Shown here: positions 10,201 to 21,706 of the stretch, piece after piece
Layout: each line of letters begins with the position of its first letter
Numbering within the stretch: position 1 is the stretch's first letter
Assembly (NCBI GenBank): GCA_004802705.1
Contig: SGPL01000286.1
Coordinates: 386 to 39,769, forward strand
From: Bondarzewia mesenterica
Taxonomy: Eukaryota; Basidiomycota; Agaricomycetes; Russulales; Bondarzewiaceae
Reading direction: 5' to 3'
Length of the DNA: 39,384 nucleotides
The notes under the pieces: generated by a model
What the model saw: the letters and a program-made list of their open reading frames with translations, nothing else
What the model was told of the DNA's origin: nothing
Database searches by the model: none
Translations under genes and position numbers: made by a program

Positions 10201-10770
10201 AGATCACATATAACATATATATAAGTCAAAAATCTATGTATCGGTATGGATAAGGAGTCTTATCACTCTGAACCCAGGCTGTGCAGTAGCCACCAAGCTC
10301 AGACCCAGCAAGGCATGGAACGCGTGCTGCTGTAGCTCAACGACAGGAACACGAATTTGATGCAAGTAGATCTCAAAATCTCGCATCTTCCCCATAAGTA
10401 TGATCACGACTGCGAATAAGACGTGGCTTTGCACTACACGATGTATCTTAAGGCCCCGGACTCGTGCGCAACACGTTTATTGCCCCGAAAAGCGACGACC
10501 AGATACTTCCCCCGTGTCGTCCTGCATCAATGATCCAGCACTGCCACAACTCAAGCGTACAATGTATCTGGGGATAGGAATACGAAGCACCTCGGCACGA
10601 AACAATTGTGCCCGGGTCAATAACACAAGGACACATAGGTGCCAAAGCTGAGCGCTGATGGATGACAAGAGCGCGGGGGCTCTGAGTGACAATATCAATA
10701 CCTGGGGGCTCGGCATTATGCGAAAGACACAGTTGGGCCTTCGGTGTCCACAACTCTCCACACCTCCGCT
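7256..10770. other. Long stretch with no identifiable gene
   Basis: About 3.5 kb of nuclear-type sequence. Short frames such as 7937-8293 (minus) and 9161-9370 (plus) look partly protein-like, but I could not chain them through splice sites and recognise no domain. Near 9471 the plus strand reads TFTCPKCTKVC, a lone zinc-ribbon-like pattern with a stop right after, possibly a relic. No tRNA, repeat array or transposon end was seen. Confidence 0.35.
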
Positions 10771-10777
10771 TATAAAA
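10771..10777 (+). promoter_or_regulatory. TATA box of the zinc-finger gene at 10957
   Basis: TATAAAA lies 180 bp before the chosen ATG (10957) and 65 bp before an earlier ATG (10842) in another frame. Confidence 0.45.
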
Positions 10778-10841
10778 CGCGCTGAATCCATAGCCTCCTC
10801 CCTCATCTGTACATTTCCAACCTCGCACTCCCCTACTGCAA

Positions 10842-11182
10842 TGGACTACTCCCTCATCAACTTCTACGCTCCGTACAATGCCTTATTGCCCTGCAGCACC
10901 ATGGAGGACATAAACTCCTATAATCATACACCGACGTCTGAGCTGCACACCTTGCAATGGCAGACGATCATCAAGGAGACAATATACCCACCTATGATTA
11001 TGCAATACCCTCCGATGGTCCATCCAATCTCAACTCCTCACAGAAACTCTACGTTTCAGATGCCACACATCTCGACTATGCCAACAAAAACGTTAGTGTC
11101 CCATTCTACTATCATGGCAATATTGACTGACCGCGCTCCACATTCAGCCCTATGCCACGGTTCAAGGCAAAGTCGTCGATGA
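10842..11182 (+). other. Overlapping upstream ORF in the leader of the zinc-finger gene
   Basis: ATG 10842 is the first ATG after the TATA box. It opens a 113-codon frame (MDYSLINFYAPYNALL) that runs through exon 1 and intron 1 of the zinc-finger gene in a different frame, ending at 11182. After splicing of 11092-11147 its end would change. It could be an inhibitory upstream ORF, or the leader may start downstream of it. I found no intron that joins it in frame to the main gene. Confidence 0.3.
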
Positions 11183-12799
11183 CTTTGGCACGTCCTTCGG
11201 TAACGCTTCATCCAATGCCACTGGTTTCAACTCGTCGGACAATAGTATTCTCGATCCTACAGACTGGTCGACCCCGGACCAAGTAAGTATCTTGCCTTCA
11301 TATACACAGATACCAGCAACTCATTGTATCTCGCCCAGGACAACGGCCGTTCCACCTCACTGGGATACTTTGACGAGCCGCAGCCCTCTGACCTCCATCC
11401 AACTGATGCCGACATCATGTTCTCGGGCTCTCAAGAACCAAACGGGGTGAGCTGACATCGATGACCCTCACAAACCACAGCGTCACTCACCCGCATCGAC
11501 ATCCAGAATCTCTCGGGTACCTGTGACTTCTCTGCTCCGACCCAGTACCCTGTCTCGCCTACGAGCGCTGGTTCATATGAAGGGAGCTACGTCAACCATT
11601 GCGGCTACGTCTCGGCGCCCACGGTGCACACCGCAGACTGGAGTGTAAACGGGAATTCCTGGACTCGAGATGGAACCACCTACCCAGCCCATGCAGACAT
11701 CATCGGTGAAAATGCATCGTTCCCATTCATACCCGCGGACGCCGGTGCACATCAACTTTGGAACGCGGCTACATCGAACCCGAACCAGAACCTTTACTTC
11801 AATGGGACCACTCCTAACGGCGCACCTAATCCCGGTACCATGTATGCGCCAGCCCCGCTCGTCGACCCATTCGTACCCCCGCTACCCGCTGCACCTCCAT
11901 CTACCGACGCTGCCCACTCTTCACTCGGAACCGGGAGTAGAACTACCGGGTTTGGCTTCAGTAGCGGCCTATCAGGAAAAGCAGTCAATGGTAGGAAGGT
12001 CTTCCAGTCGCTCGCGAACGGGAAAAGAAATGCATCCGTCGCTTTCGATAACGAGGCCAGTAATACCAACCTCTGGACTCCCGCATCGGATGGCATCGGA
12101 CCCATGATAGAGATGTGGGAACAGCAGATGGCGATGATGTCTGTTCCCGGACCTGCTAATTGGGATGAAGTCCATAATAATGTTGGGTCGAAGACGATGG
12201 AGACTCAAGGAACGACAAGTCCGGAGGGTCCATTGCAAGCAGCCGCTGGCCATGATCCAATGATCAGCGAGCAGCGCAGAGAGACCCTTCCGCGAAGCAA
12301 TAACACATACAAGATCGAAGTACCTGGGGAATATAACCTCCAGAGCTGGTCAAACCTTGGAACTGTATCATCGGCCGGGGAAGGATCAAGCATCCTGGCA
12401 GAGACACGCCCACCAGACGTACGCCACTGCGACGATGACAAGGCAAATTCGAAGAAACCGAACACGAGAAGGAGAGCGCGGAAGGAGAACGAACAGCCAG
12501 ATGCCGCAGAACAGCCAAAGAAGAAGCAGAAACGGGAGAAGACCTTGTTTTGTCTGAAGTGCGGTGAAGGCTTCACTACCGTGAGCGACTTGAAGCGACA
12601 CGAGAGACAAGTAGAGGACGGGGAGAAGATCGTCTGCGAATACTGCCATCGATCTTACAGTCGCGATACGCCGAGGCACTTGGCAACCAAGGTCTGTCGG
12701 GCAGCGCGGGCCGCCTTGGCACAGAGGGTTCAAGAGGAGAAAGGGAGGGAGATGCTGGAGCAGATTTGGATAGACTTGGAGGGATTAATGGAGAGGTAA
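10957..12799 (+). CDS. Zinc-finger transcription regulator, 556 aa, four exons
   Basis: My model has exons 10957-11091, 11148-11282, 11339-11446 and 11507-12799. The introns are 56, 56 and 60 bp and all in phase 0, with donors GTTAGT, GTAAGT and GTGAGC. An in-frame TGA lies six codons upstream, so ATG 10957 (MADDHQGDNIPTYDY) is the first in its frame. Residues 1-450 are low-complexity, rich in Ser, Pro, Asn and Gly, like an activation or docking region. Basic clusters (TRRRARK and KKKQKREK) before the fingers look like nuclear localisation signals. The finger region starts at residue 475: CLKC then SDLKRHE, then CEYC with HLATKVC. The first finger lacks the usual second His and the second ends in Cys, so metal binding is atypical. 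The role is probably DNA binding in the nucleus; targets are unknown. Confidence 0.75.
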
Positions 12800-13572
12800 T
12801 CGACGAGTGATGGCGCATCGATCTGGTAGGGTGAGCTCGATGGCACACAGATATGGACTTGCAAATTCAAATAAAAGTAGACGCACCGTCTTCAATCACC
12901 TTTCCTCCCATGTTTTATTGTTGTACTTACCAATATACTTCGCATCGCATATCGGTATCAATGCAAAATCCATCGTTCTACATCGGATCCTCCTAGCGTT
13001 CGCGAGCGCTCAGTCTTGTCGTATGAAGCGACTTTCGGCCACTAGGCCTATCAATTTGAAGATGGCAACGTACCAGCGCATGTTCATGAAACATGTGCAT
13101 GACGCCCAGGGTGAAGAGAGTCCGACTTTCGTGGCCGCTGTGATCACTTGCTGTGAAAGATTTCGAAGGGCGTGAGATGGCAGTGAAGGGCGTGCAGAAC
13201 AGATCACCTGCATGCACTGGAGTGTCGTGCACATGGCATAAATAAAGGGTCAAGTCTGGTAAAGTGCAATCTGATTGCGAGTGAGTGTGGACACCTTGGG
13301 AAGCACTGGCAAAGTCCTGAATGACTTCGAATTCCTGAAGGTATTTCCTAACTCCTGATCTTGTCGTCTGGACTTGAATGCTCGTCGTAGACTATTGTCA
13401 AGTGTTAAGTTGAACTTTTATAGCATCTTCAAAGGCGGAGGCCTGAGGCCCCGTGGTGGAAATTGTAAGAGAGGGAATGAGGCAAGACCAGGCAAAATTC
13501 ACTGGCGGAACTCACTGAGGCATATCGAGCAGCCTATCGAGTACTTAAATTAATATATCCGGTTATCTGACA
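12800..13572. other. 3' flank, no gene recognised
   Basis: The sequence between the zinc-finger gene and the tRNA. Open frames at 12807-13175 (plus) and 12993-13253 (minus) overlap each other and show no domain or splice structure. Confidence 0.4.
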
Positions 13573-13644
13573 TCTCTGGTAGTATATCGGTTAGTACACG
13601 CGCCTGTCACGCGCGAAAGCGGGGTTCGACTCCCCGCCAGAGAG
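13573..13644 (+). tRNA. tRNA-Asp (GUC)
   Basis: The acceptor stem is TCTCTGG with CCAGAGA. The anticodon stem-loop is CGCGC-CTGTCAC-GCGCG with anticodon GTC. The T arm is CGGGG-TTCGACT-CCCCG, and the D-loop text is ATCGGTTAGTA. The molecule is 72 nt including the discriminator G and has no intron. It is a nuclear-type tRNA by its GC-rich stems. The N block begins within a few bases of its 3' end, so its terminator is not visible. Confidence 0.92.
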
Positions 13645-13645
13645 T

Positions 13646-14160
13646 NNNATNNANTCNNCGNCNNNNAGNANNNNTNAGTNNNNTNTTNNAGNANGNNTCN
13701 GTACANNNTNGAAGNATGTACNNTNAGCANCNAANNTGNNNNTNNNNNNNNNNNNNNNNNNNNNNNNNNNNNNNNNNNNNNNNNNNNNNNNNNNNNNNNN
13801 NNNNNNNNNNNNNNNNNNNNNNNNNNNNNNNNNNNNNNNNNNNNNNNNNNNNNNNNNNNNNNNNNNNNNNNNNNNNNNNNNNNNNNNNNNNNNNNNNNNN
13901 NNNNNNNNNNNNNNNNNNNNNNNNNNNNNNNNNNNNNNNNNNNNNNNNNNNNNNNNNNNNNNNNNNNNNNNNNNNNNNNNNNNNNNNNNNNNNNNNNNNN
14001 NNNNNNNNNNNNNNNNNNNNNNNNNNNNNNNNNNNNNNNNNNNNNNNNNNNNNNNNNNNNNNNNNNNNNNNNNNNNANNGCANTTCCTANCAGNTCGANT
14101 CANNTTNNCANNTANNNGNTNGANCGANACNTNCCNNNTCGANNCATNNCGNCTNATGTN
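13646..14160. other. Assembly gap and low-quality sequence
   Basis: Ns, solid from about 13743 to 14076, with mixed N and base calls on both flanks. The distance and linkage across it cannot be judged. Any open frame here is an artefact. Confidence 0.95.
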
Positions 14161-16590
14161 GCTAGCGCGACAGCTGCTAGGACCGCCATCTCCAGGGGCG
14201 GCGCAGTCGACATCCCCCCCTCCTCACAAGAGGATGGTGTGGTGTGCGGCAGCGTAGGCGGANACAGCCAANTGATGGTGGAGCCATGCACTGCGCCACC
14301 AATGACACTGGCGGAGGAGTCTCCGGGTCAAGGGCTTGCATTACCATCAACATGAAACGACCGATATCGGAGGGAGTACCNGACAGTTTAGTGTTCATGT
14401 CATCCATCTCCCGCGCACGAAACCCATGGACACGCAAATCCCTGGATGTGTAAGAGTCATAAGATGACAGGTTTAGTGACTACTANCTGCGCACCTGGTA
14501 GCATGCATATAAACGCCTTNCAAATTTGGCAGGCTCGAGGATATATTTTGACGTGAGCGCCGATGACGTGGAAGCAATTCTGGATACACCNTTTAACTGC
14601 CNCAGTTGTTGCGTAAAGCGAATGCTCATGCTGGTAACGATAATCGCGGAACGATTGTAGATGCAGCTAGGTTGTCGGCGGAGGGAGCATGGACAACCCT
14701 ATTGTGATCCTCACCTTCCATAGATCAAGGGTGGCTGCTGTGTGCTGATCCATACCATATGATGCGATGCATTGTAGACTTCTTGTGTATNGACAGCACC
14801 CTGTCAAGTCCTGACAGACGATGCAGACAGCTCGCTGGACGATGATTGGATCTTAGNTATCAATTCAGTTGGCGTTACAATGGAGCTGGCATCACAGCCA
14901 AGGTGTTGCAAGTATGACTTGAGGCCTGTATGCACCATCGGCCAAATTTAGGCCGGGAGGGATCTAGGTCAATTTTAAATAAGCCTCATCGACTGACCGG
15001 AATGTAGGCGGTCTCTGCGNGATAGGCACGGCTACTCGTCCGTTGAAAAGCCGGATTGCTTCCGTCTGATCCAATAGGTCAAACGAAAACGAATGGAAGG
15101 CGAACACTGACCTAGCCCCCCGTTTTACTACTATAGANGATGTGAATGNACAGTTGTGGTCTTCACCTNCGCGACCTGTGCATTACCGGAGCTCAGCATT
15201 NTGTATCAATTGCAAATGCTGANATATGCTTCTATCCACAGCGTTCTATTNCTTGTGGCTCAATTCTCGCAGCANAAGGCAATGTTGCACGCAGCCTTCA
15301 ATTGGAGGAAATAGTGAAGGGCTTACCTCTCTTAGTGTTCCAAAACAAGTTTCAAGTACCAGAGTATCCTCGACNAACATGCCTAAATCTANATTTATAA
15401 TCCGGCGAGNAATGAATGTCGGAATGAAGATAGTCGAGGNGAAATTTGTGAGCGAAGACTCACCGATGAGAGTTCGACTGAATAGGGCGATGTCAAAATG
15501 CTTCCGCGAGGATCCTGCGACTCTGTGCCAGAAGCTGATATGTTTTGGAATGAATCCCGTATCACATGGATGCATGGTTGAATATGTAGTCAGCAAAGTC
15601 TGGACGAATGCTCATGGANTTNGTTGTGGACTCGAATTCNTCTGCAGACCGCCAAGATCTGGTCTTGAAAAATAGTTCCATTTGATCTCACACCTTCCAA
15701 ATTTGGCCCATGGAGACGTCGATCAAGATCCATCCGGCTACTTGATGCACACCGTTGTGGCTAGGACGGAGAAAGGGCGGTTGTCTCGAGCCGTCTCGTA
15801 AAAATGANAGAACGTTGAGTTACGAGCGCATGATGCTTTGATGGATGCTATGGAGTAGGCGCGGAATTAGCTGAGCTTTACTATATGGGAGGGACACGTA
15901 CCGCTTTCGGAACAAACCTAGAAGTATCGAACAGTCACCTTTGTGCACGACAAAGCTTAAGAGAGCAAGTGAGAANTTCTACTGGGGTTCTCGGATAAAT
16001 TTCCAGGCAAAACTAGCGTTGGATAGGATCNNCCAAANGACNNTATCTAAATTTTCCGAATTGTCCATCAGTCCATCGTGTAGGTAAATGCAATCAAAGT
16101 ATGAAAGACAACACATCTGCATCAACAGAGGCGATCTATCCATCAGACCTTTCGAATCCCGGAGGCCAGGGCGCGGAAAATCTTGGGCACAGCCGGGCAC
16201 CGCGAGAACAGCATAAATTCAGCTCGAGGAATTAATCGGCACTCAGAGACCTCACCTCTCTTGAATAGCCACCTCGCAGCCAGATCCGCCCGTCCGCAGA
16301 GGTACCAAGAGTTGACGGTTGGCCGACAGCAGAGGCAGTGGTAGTCAGAGGTCTGTTTTCGTGTGGTGCTCGTAATGTGCTGTAGCGCTGACTCGGAGCG
16401 GGGCAATTACCAGGTTGAAGCTAAGGTTCACACGGCCTTTGTTACCACTTACCATCATCTTGTCCCGACTGAAACAAAGCAGCGGAATCCCTTTAACTAT
16501 CTACAGTCAGACTGTGCCAGGCCGGTAGGATCCTTTGAAGCCACATCTCTTTATATGTAAAAGGTGTACCGCTGTATTCACGTAAGTCAG
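14161..16590. other. Low-quality region, possible broken minus-strand gene
   Basis: Scattered Ns indicate low coverage. On the minus strand around 15670-15230 there is coding-like text (RPDFADYIFNHASM then GIHSKTYQLLAQSRRILAEA) followed by a GTGAGT donor near 15464, a TAG acceptor near 15392 and a further GTAAGC donor. A TGA and a one-base shift interrupt it. I cannot name the family. The frame at 16143-16406 (minus) may be another piece. No complete gene can be supported. Confidence 0.3.
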
Positions 16591-16598
16591 TATTTAAG
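16591..16598 (+). promoter_or_regulatory. TATA-like element before the kinase gene
   Basis: TATTTAAG lies 66-73 bp before ATG 16664. It is a weak match to TATA, in the expected position. Confidence 0.3.
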
Positions 16599-16663
16599 CA
16601 AGTCTAACGTCGACCGACGACGGCACAACCGACATATTGACACCACTTTCTAGGACCATCGAC

Positions 16664-19600
16664 ATGCCCCCAAAGGCATCGTCAGGCTCTTCTGGAGCTC
16701 CAAACTCGCCAGTTGGAAAATCCGTTCCATCGCCGCCAGTGACAACGCACTCTAACTCATCAGATTCTGCGTCTACTGTCAAAGTCTCATCGCCTTTGAA
16801 CCCTGCTCGTACGCACTCACGATCACCACACACGACTCCTACCCAGAATATAGTTCCATTACCATCGATCACCTCCTCTCATCCTGCAGCTGGACATACG
16901 CCTGTTCAGTCGTTCTCAGCGGCGCCTGCGCCTGCTGCGATCCGACTGGATTTGCCGCCCAGTCATCAGTCTGATGCCTTGTTGACGCGTATATCATCAA
17001 ACCCGTTGCCCAATATGTCATCATCATCTTCCTTGTCTACCATCGCCTTCGGTCGTCCCGCCAGCTCTTTTCGTTCTCGTTCAGCCTCACATTCGAGGTC
17101 GCGAGATGCTTCGCCGACACGTGGGTTTGTTGGCCAGAGCGTGGAGACCGAAAAGGACGAGTTGCCTCATGGTTCAGCGTGGTGGAATAGAAAGGTGGAT
17201 ACGCCACGCCCTTGGACCGAGTCGACGAAGCGGAAGAGGACTGTTCCAACAGAACAGACGGAAGGTTACATTCATACACGACAGGTAGGCTATTTGCTCT
17301 CTAGAATTTATTCAATTAACTATAACCCATCATCTCCAAATCTGCTTACTCTTGTCTGCTACATATATAGCGTGTTATCGAAGCAACTGCATCAGTGCTG
17401 GGTATGGCAGCCCAAGTAGCACACGAAGCACTCTTCGCGGGTGTTGATCTGCTGCGCTTCGCACCTGTACCCGGTCTCGAAGTAGCGGGTTCCGTTCTTT
17501 TGAACATCTGGGATGCACTAGAGATGGTAGAGGTGAGCTTTCTCCCTCATTCCGATCGCCCCGATCCTGCTGATTCCGTGCATAGATGAATCGTCTGGCT
17601 TGTTTGCGCCTTACGGAGCGCTGCGCGGATATTCTTATATCTGTTCGCCAGGAAATCATAGACGCTGGTAACGCTGTCAGCAACGAACTGCAGGCGCCCA
17701 TCGCTAAACTCAATACGTAAGTCCCCTCCATCGCCAACCTTGGATGCTACTCACGATCTATGTTGCACAGATCGTTTGAGAATGTTTATGTCTTTCTCCA
17801 AAAACAGGCTCACAGGCCGTTCTTGCATCGTTACCTCAAACGCGACGAGATCTTGCGCAGCATCGCTTATTGCGATGCTGGCTTGAGTGATGCATTGGGA
17901 ATGTTTGGGGTATGCGTTCCTGCCCTTGTAGACAGGCGTCTTCATGCTCAAGTGCGCCTGTTCCATAGGTTTCTATTCAAATTCGGACTCTCAAGTTGGT
18001 TCAAGCCAATGAAGTTCGTCGCGCGCAGGAGCACGCTGCTATGGTCGCGCACATGGAGCTTCAAGGGCAGCAACAATCGTCGACTAGCCCACCCGAGCCT
18101 CTTTTCACACAAAGCGACAGCACCAAGATCCGCGAACTCCTCCACAATCTCCGCCAACAACAAAACGAGCACGACCAGGCGCAGGATCTGGCAGACTTGC
18201 GTCAACTCATGCACACGGCCCTACAAACCAACAGTGACGTCGCCATGATCGAGGTTCTCCAGGTCGGGAGAGACGAGATGCCCGAGGCGATCAAGACGCT
18301 TCAGCGCGCCCTTGAGAGAGAGATGGAGCGACAGTCGGAGGAGGAGAGTGAGGCCACTGCGCGGGCTTCGCCCTTTCGTCCACGAGGAAAGGTGACAGGG
18401 CGCGTCACGCGCGGCCACAGTTTCGAGCTCGGCGGACGGGGGGCGTGCAGGTATATCGGTCTGGGACGATTCACAGTACGAGTAGCATGAGTGGAACCAG
18501 CAGTGACAGCCCTAACCACGCGCGCGACACTCTGGATCGGGAGTTCATGGAGGGCGGAATCGACGCGCTGAGGCGCCTGAGCAAGACTGAGGAGATGTCG
18601 TTGCCGAGCTGGACAATCACGCGCTTCGAGATCGATCTCGAGGAGAAGATCGGAATAGGGTTTTTCAGCGACGTCTACAAGAGCAAGTGGCGGGAACATA
18701 CTGTTGCGATCAAGGTCTTGGCGGAAACGACACCGAGAAAACTGTTTGTGCGCGAAATCGGAATCTGGAAGACGCTGGCACACCCGAATGTGCTGGAACT
18801 GTTAGGAGCATCCTCGGCGTCTGGTTCACAGCCTTGGTTTTTCGTCAGTCCATACTATAGCAACGGGAGCTTGGTCAAGTACCTGAAGGATGTGCCGCAC
18901 AATGTTCCCGTCGATTTCCTCAAGATGATACATGAAGTGGCGAAAGGGATGGCATACCTGCATGAGAAGGGGGTTCTGCATGGTGATCTGAAGGTAAATA
19001 TCTGTTCATCTTCATAGCTTGATCGTGCTGATGTGCTGGAACATTCACAGGCTGCCAATGTGTTGGTTGATGACCGGTTGCACTGTGTTATCTCTGACTT
19101 TGGTCAAAGCGAGATGAAGTCTGAAGCATATCGTATCAGTGGATATCCCTTGCCTCGTAAGCCTTTTCAAGCTTTTCTCCATTAAAAGTGATCTCAACCT
19201 TCCTCTACTGCAGACGGAACTTTACGATGGCAAGCTCCAGAGATGATGTCGGGCGCTCAAGTCCTTACCCAGCAGATTGATGTGTATGCCTTCGCCATTG
19301 TTTGCGTTGAGATCTTGACGAGGGGTAATCTTCCTTGGCCAATGATGGATGACGAAGCCGTCAGACGTTTCGTTTTAGGTACGCCCTATCCGTCCTATGG
19401 TCACCTTCTAGTATCTAATAACCCATTTACGTGTAGTCGAAAACATGCGACCTTCTTTGCCCCTCTTCCACCTCACTGGTAGTCAATTGAAAGACATCAT
19501 CCACGCCGCATGGGATTTCAATCCAGCATTCCGTCCCTCGTTCAGACAAATCTCGAAAGATATCGAAAAACTCCGAATCGATACAGGATCGAGCATCTTA

Positions 19601-21111
19601 GAGTCACCCAGACCACCGAAATTTCTGGATCAGTGGGCTGACCAACCTATGCGGCCTTCACCAGATATGCACCCAGTTCCGTTGCCGAACTCTCGTAAGC
19701 TCTACAGTACTGATATGCCTCATTTGCATCGAAACGCTGATACGCCAATTAACAGCTACAGCTAGGGACGATTTCATTGTCGGTTCCGTGAACTCGACGA
19801 ACTCGTCTGATGCTACGTTCGAGGCAGCAAAAGGCCGCCTTTCCCCTATGCACGGACTAGGGCTTATCAATCCTGAAGAATACATTGTTGAGGAAGACAT
19901 TTCCCATGCGTCCAAGTTCTCTGCAAGGACGTCCAGGTCCAGCACATCTCTTCCCAACACAATGTTCGATGAAAGCACTTCTGAGAGCAGTCTGATTGTG
20001 CAGCCTTCTATCGAATATGATTCGCCGCCCCCTCTGGATGAGAGGATGGTCCAAATTCGTGATGAGAGAAGGTACAGAATGCTCTTGCAGCATGACTACC
20101 ACACTTCTCGTACGTATTCCTTGCGTATGCGCTCGTGCTGCGAGGTATTCTAATTTGATGGTGCCATTGCGAATCCAGTGACGCTACCGTTGTGGTCACC
20201 TGTACCAATTCAGCTCGGAGCCGTTGGGTACTTGGCTAGGCCGGAAGGGACCTTCGTGACCTTGTTCAACTCTTTTGACCCCGCTAATACTTCTGATGGG
20301 CACGCGAAGACTCTACCCAATCTATACGGCTACGGCAAGATTTCACAAGGTCGCCAACGGCAGGATAAACGGAATGCTGCCCAGAGAGGATACGACCTTG
20401 TACAGGGTTTCCTGACCAAAGGTCGTGACGCGTCTACACCGTATGTGACCTTTCTTCTTATGACGACTTTGATAACGTTGACATCACTCGGCACAGGCCA
20501 AGTGTGAGCCGTACGCATTCGTTCCAACTACGGATGGGTCATAAGGTTGCCTATCTCTACACGGAGACCACGATGTACAGATATGTCGAAGACCTTGACG
20601 CGCCGAAGAAGTGGTTTCAGGGGAGCATCGACCATATACTAGAACTCTATGGTCGTGAGCACAAGATCAGCAAAGAGGATGTTTATCTTGGTGGGATTCC
20701 CTCTCTCTCCTCCGCGGCCGTATAGCTAACTGCGTGTTTTCCAGTTATTGGCACGCTGGATGCCCCCGATTACGCATTGTTCGTTAGCCACAGCCACCCA
20801 GATGGGCAGGTGAGAGTATATGCGCCGCTTCAAAGTGGACCCTTCCATTGCTCACCGCGATTGTATAGGTGAACTTTAATGTGTATACAGGTGCGAGACC
20901 GGGAGAAAAGTGGGGCGCGTTCTCAACGACCACCGCCGACCTCTCTTCGTCCATTATAGGGGGGCCGATGTATCGCGAGGAGATGATTGGTGATTCCCTT
21001 TCTGCGAGCAAGGTTTCTCAGGTCAAAGTATCGTCGTCAAGTGCCTGGGATACGGTATTGCTCGCACGGCTGAGATTCAAGACTGACGCTGCGGAGCCGA
21101 CGTCCCTGTGA
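16664..21111 (+). CDS. MLKL-like helical domain / TKL kinase / unassigned C-terminal domain fusion, 1221 aa, 14 exons
   Basis: Exons: 16664-17284, 17371-17532, 17586-17716, 17771-17909, 17969-18391, 18451-18993, 19051-19156, 19214-19378, 19437-19694, 19756-20109, 20179-20440, 20497-20690, 20745-20809, 20869-21111. All junctions are GT-AG and phase-consistent; only the 18392-18450 donor (GTGACA) is poor. Residues 1-207 are Ser/Pro-rich and disordered. Residues 208-380 are helical and resemble the N-terminal four-helix domain of MLKL (motifs CLRLTERCADILISVRQE, HRPFLHRYLKRDEI, CDAGLSDALGMF). A charged helical linker follows. The kinase spans about 551-830: glycine loop IGIGFFSDVY, VAIK Lys580, HGDLKAAN with Asp671, DFG 689-691, APE 716-718. 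HRD is HGD, but key catalytic residues remain. Residues 850-967 are a Ser-rich linker. Residues 968-1221 form a domain starting LPLWSPVPIQLGAVGYLARP that I cannot assign. By analogy it may be a signalling or regulated-death protein; that is inference. Confidence 0.8.
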
Positions 21112-21706
21112 TTCAATGTTCAATCCCAAATGCTTTTTTCCCTCGTCGTACAACTTATTCGTATCGCATTTTCCTTTCAGTCTATACAGAACACATACCT
21201 TTCTTGGACTACTACTCTCCTATCTGCATTCAACCGGACACTTGATATCCATAATGTACCTGTAGCTTAACACCGGAATTAGTAGAAATGACTTGTTTTT
21301 ATATCTCATACTCCCTCAATCGGAATTGGAATCGCTTTCGCAATGTCTACATTTAGCTCGTGAATGACTGCAGTTCGCCGTTATCAGTTACCGCCATTTC
21401 TTCCGGAACTATTCATCAGCGAGAACTCGACGACAGTCAAAGATGTCAAAGAGTGGAAGCGTGAGCGATGGCATAAAATTATACTGCTTCTCGTTACGCT
21501 CGGTATAATTAAGTACAGGTGTATGCTAGTGAAACCTAAGAATATAACGATACACTTCTGCTGCGTGCCCACCGACATCGAATGCATTAGTCTGAATAGT
21601 CCGTATAGGAAATATCCGAAGAGAACGTCCGAGGAACGGCGACAGGAAGAAAAACCCCGGGAGGAAAGTAAACAAGTATGACAAAACGGAAGAAAAAAAC
21701 TGGAAT
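21112..21706. other. Shared 3' intergenic region of two convergent genes
   Basis: This lies between the stops of the kinase gene (plus) and the ankyrin-MYND gene (minus). It is AT-richer than the flanking exons, with open frames at 21364-21681 that look non-coding. It probably holds both 3' untranslated regions. Confidence 0.5.

Noticed and set aside
12205..12848. Long minus-strand frames opposite the zinc-finger gene
   Set aside because: They are shadows of the well-supported plus-strand exon 4.
13716..14165. Open frame of 149 codons
   Set aside because: It consists almost entirely of Ns in the assembly gap.
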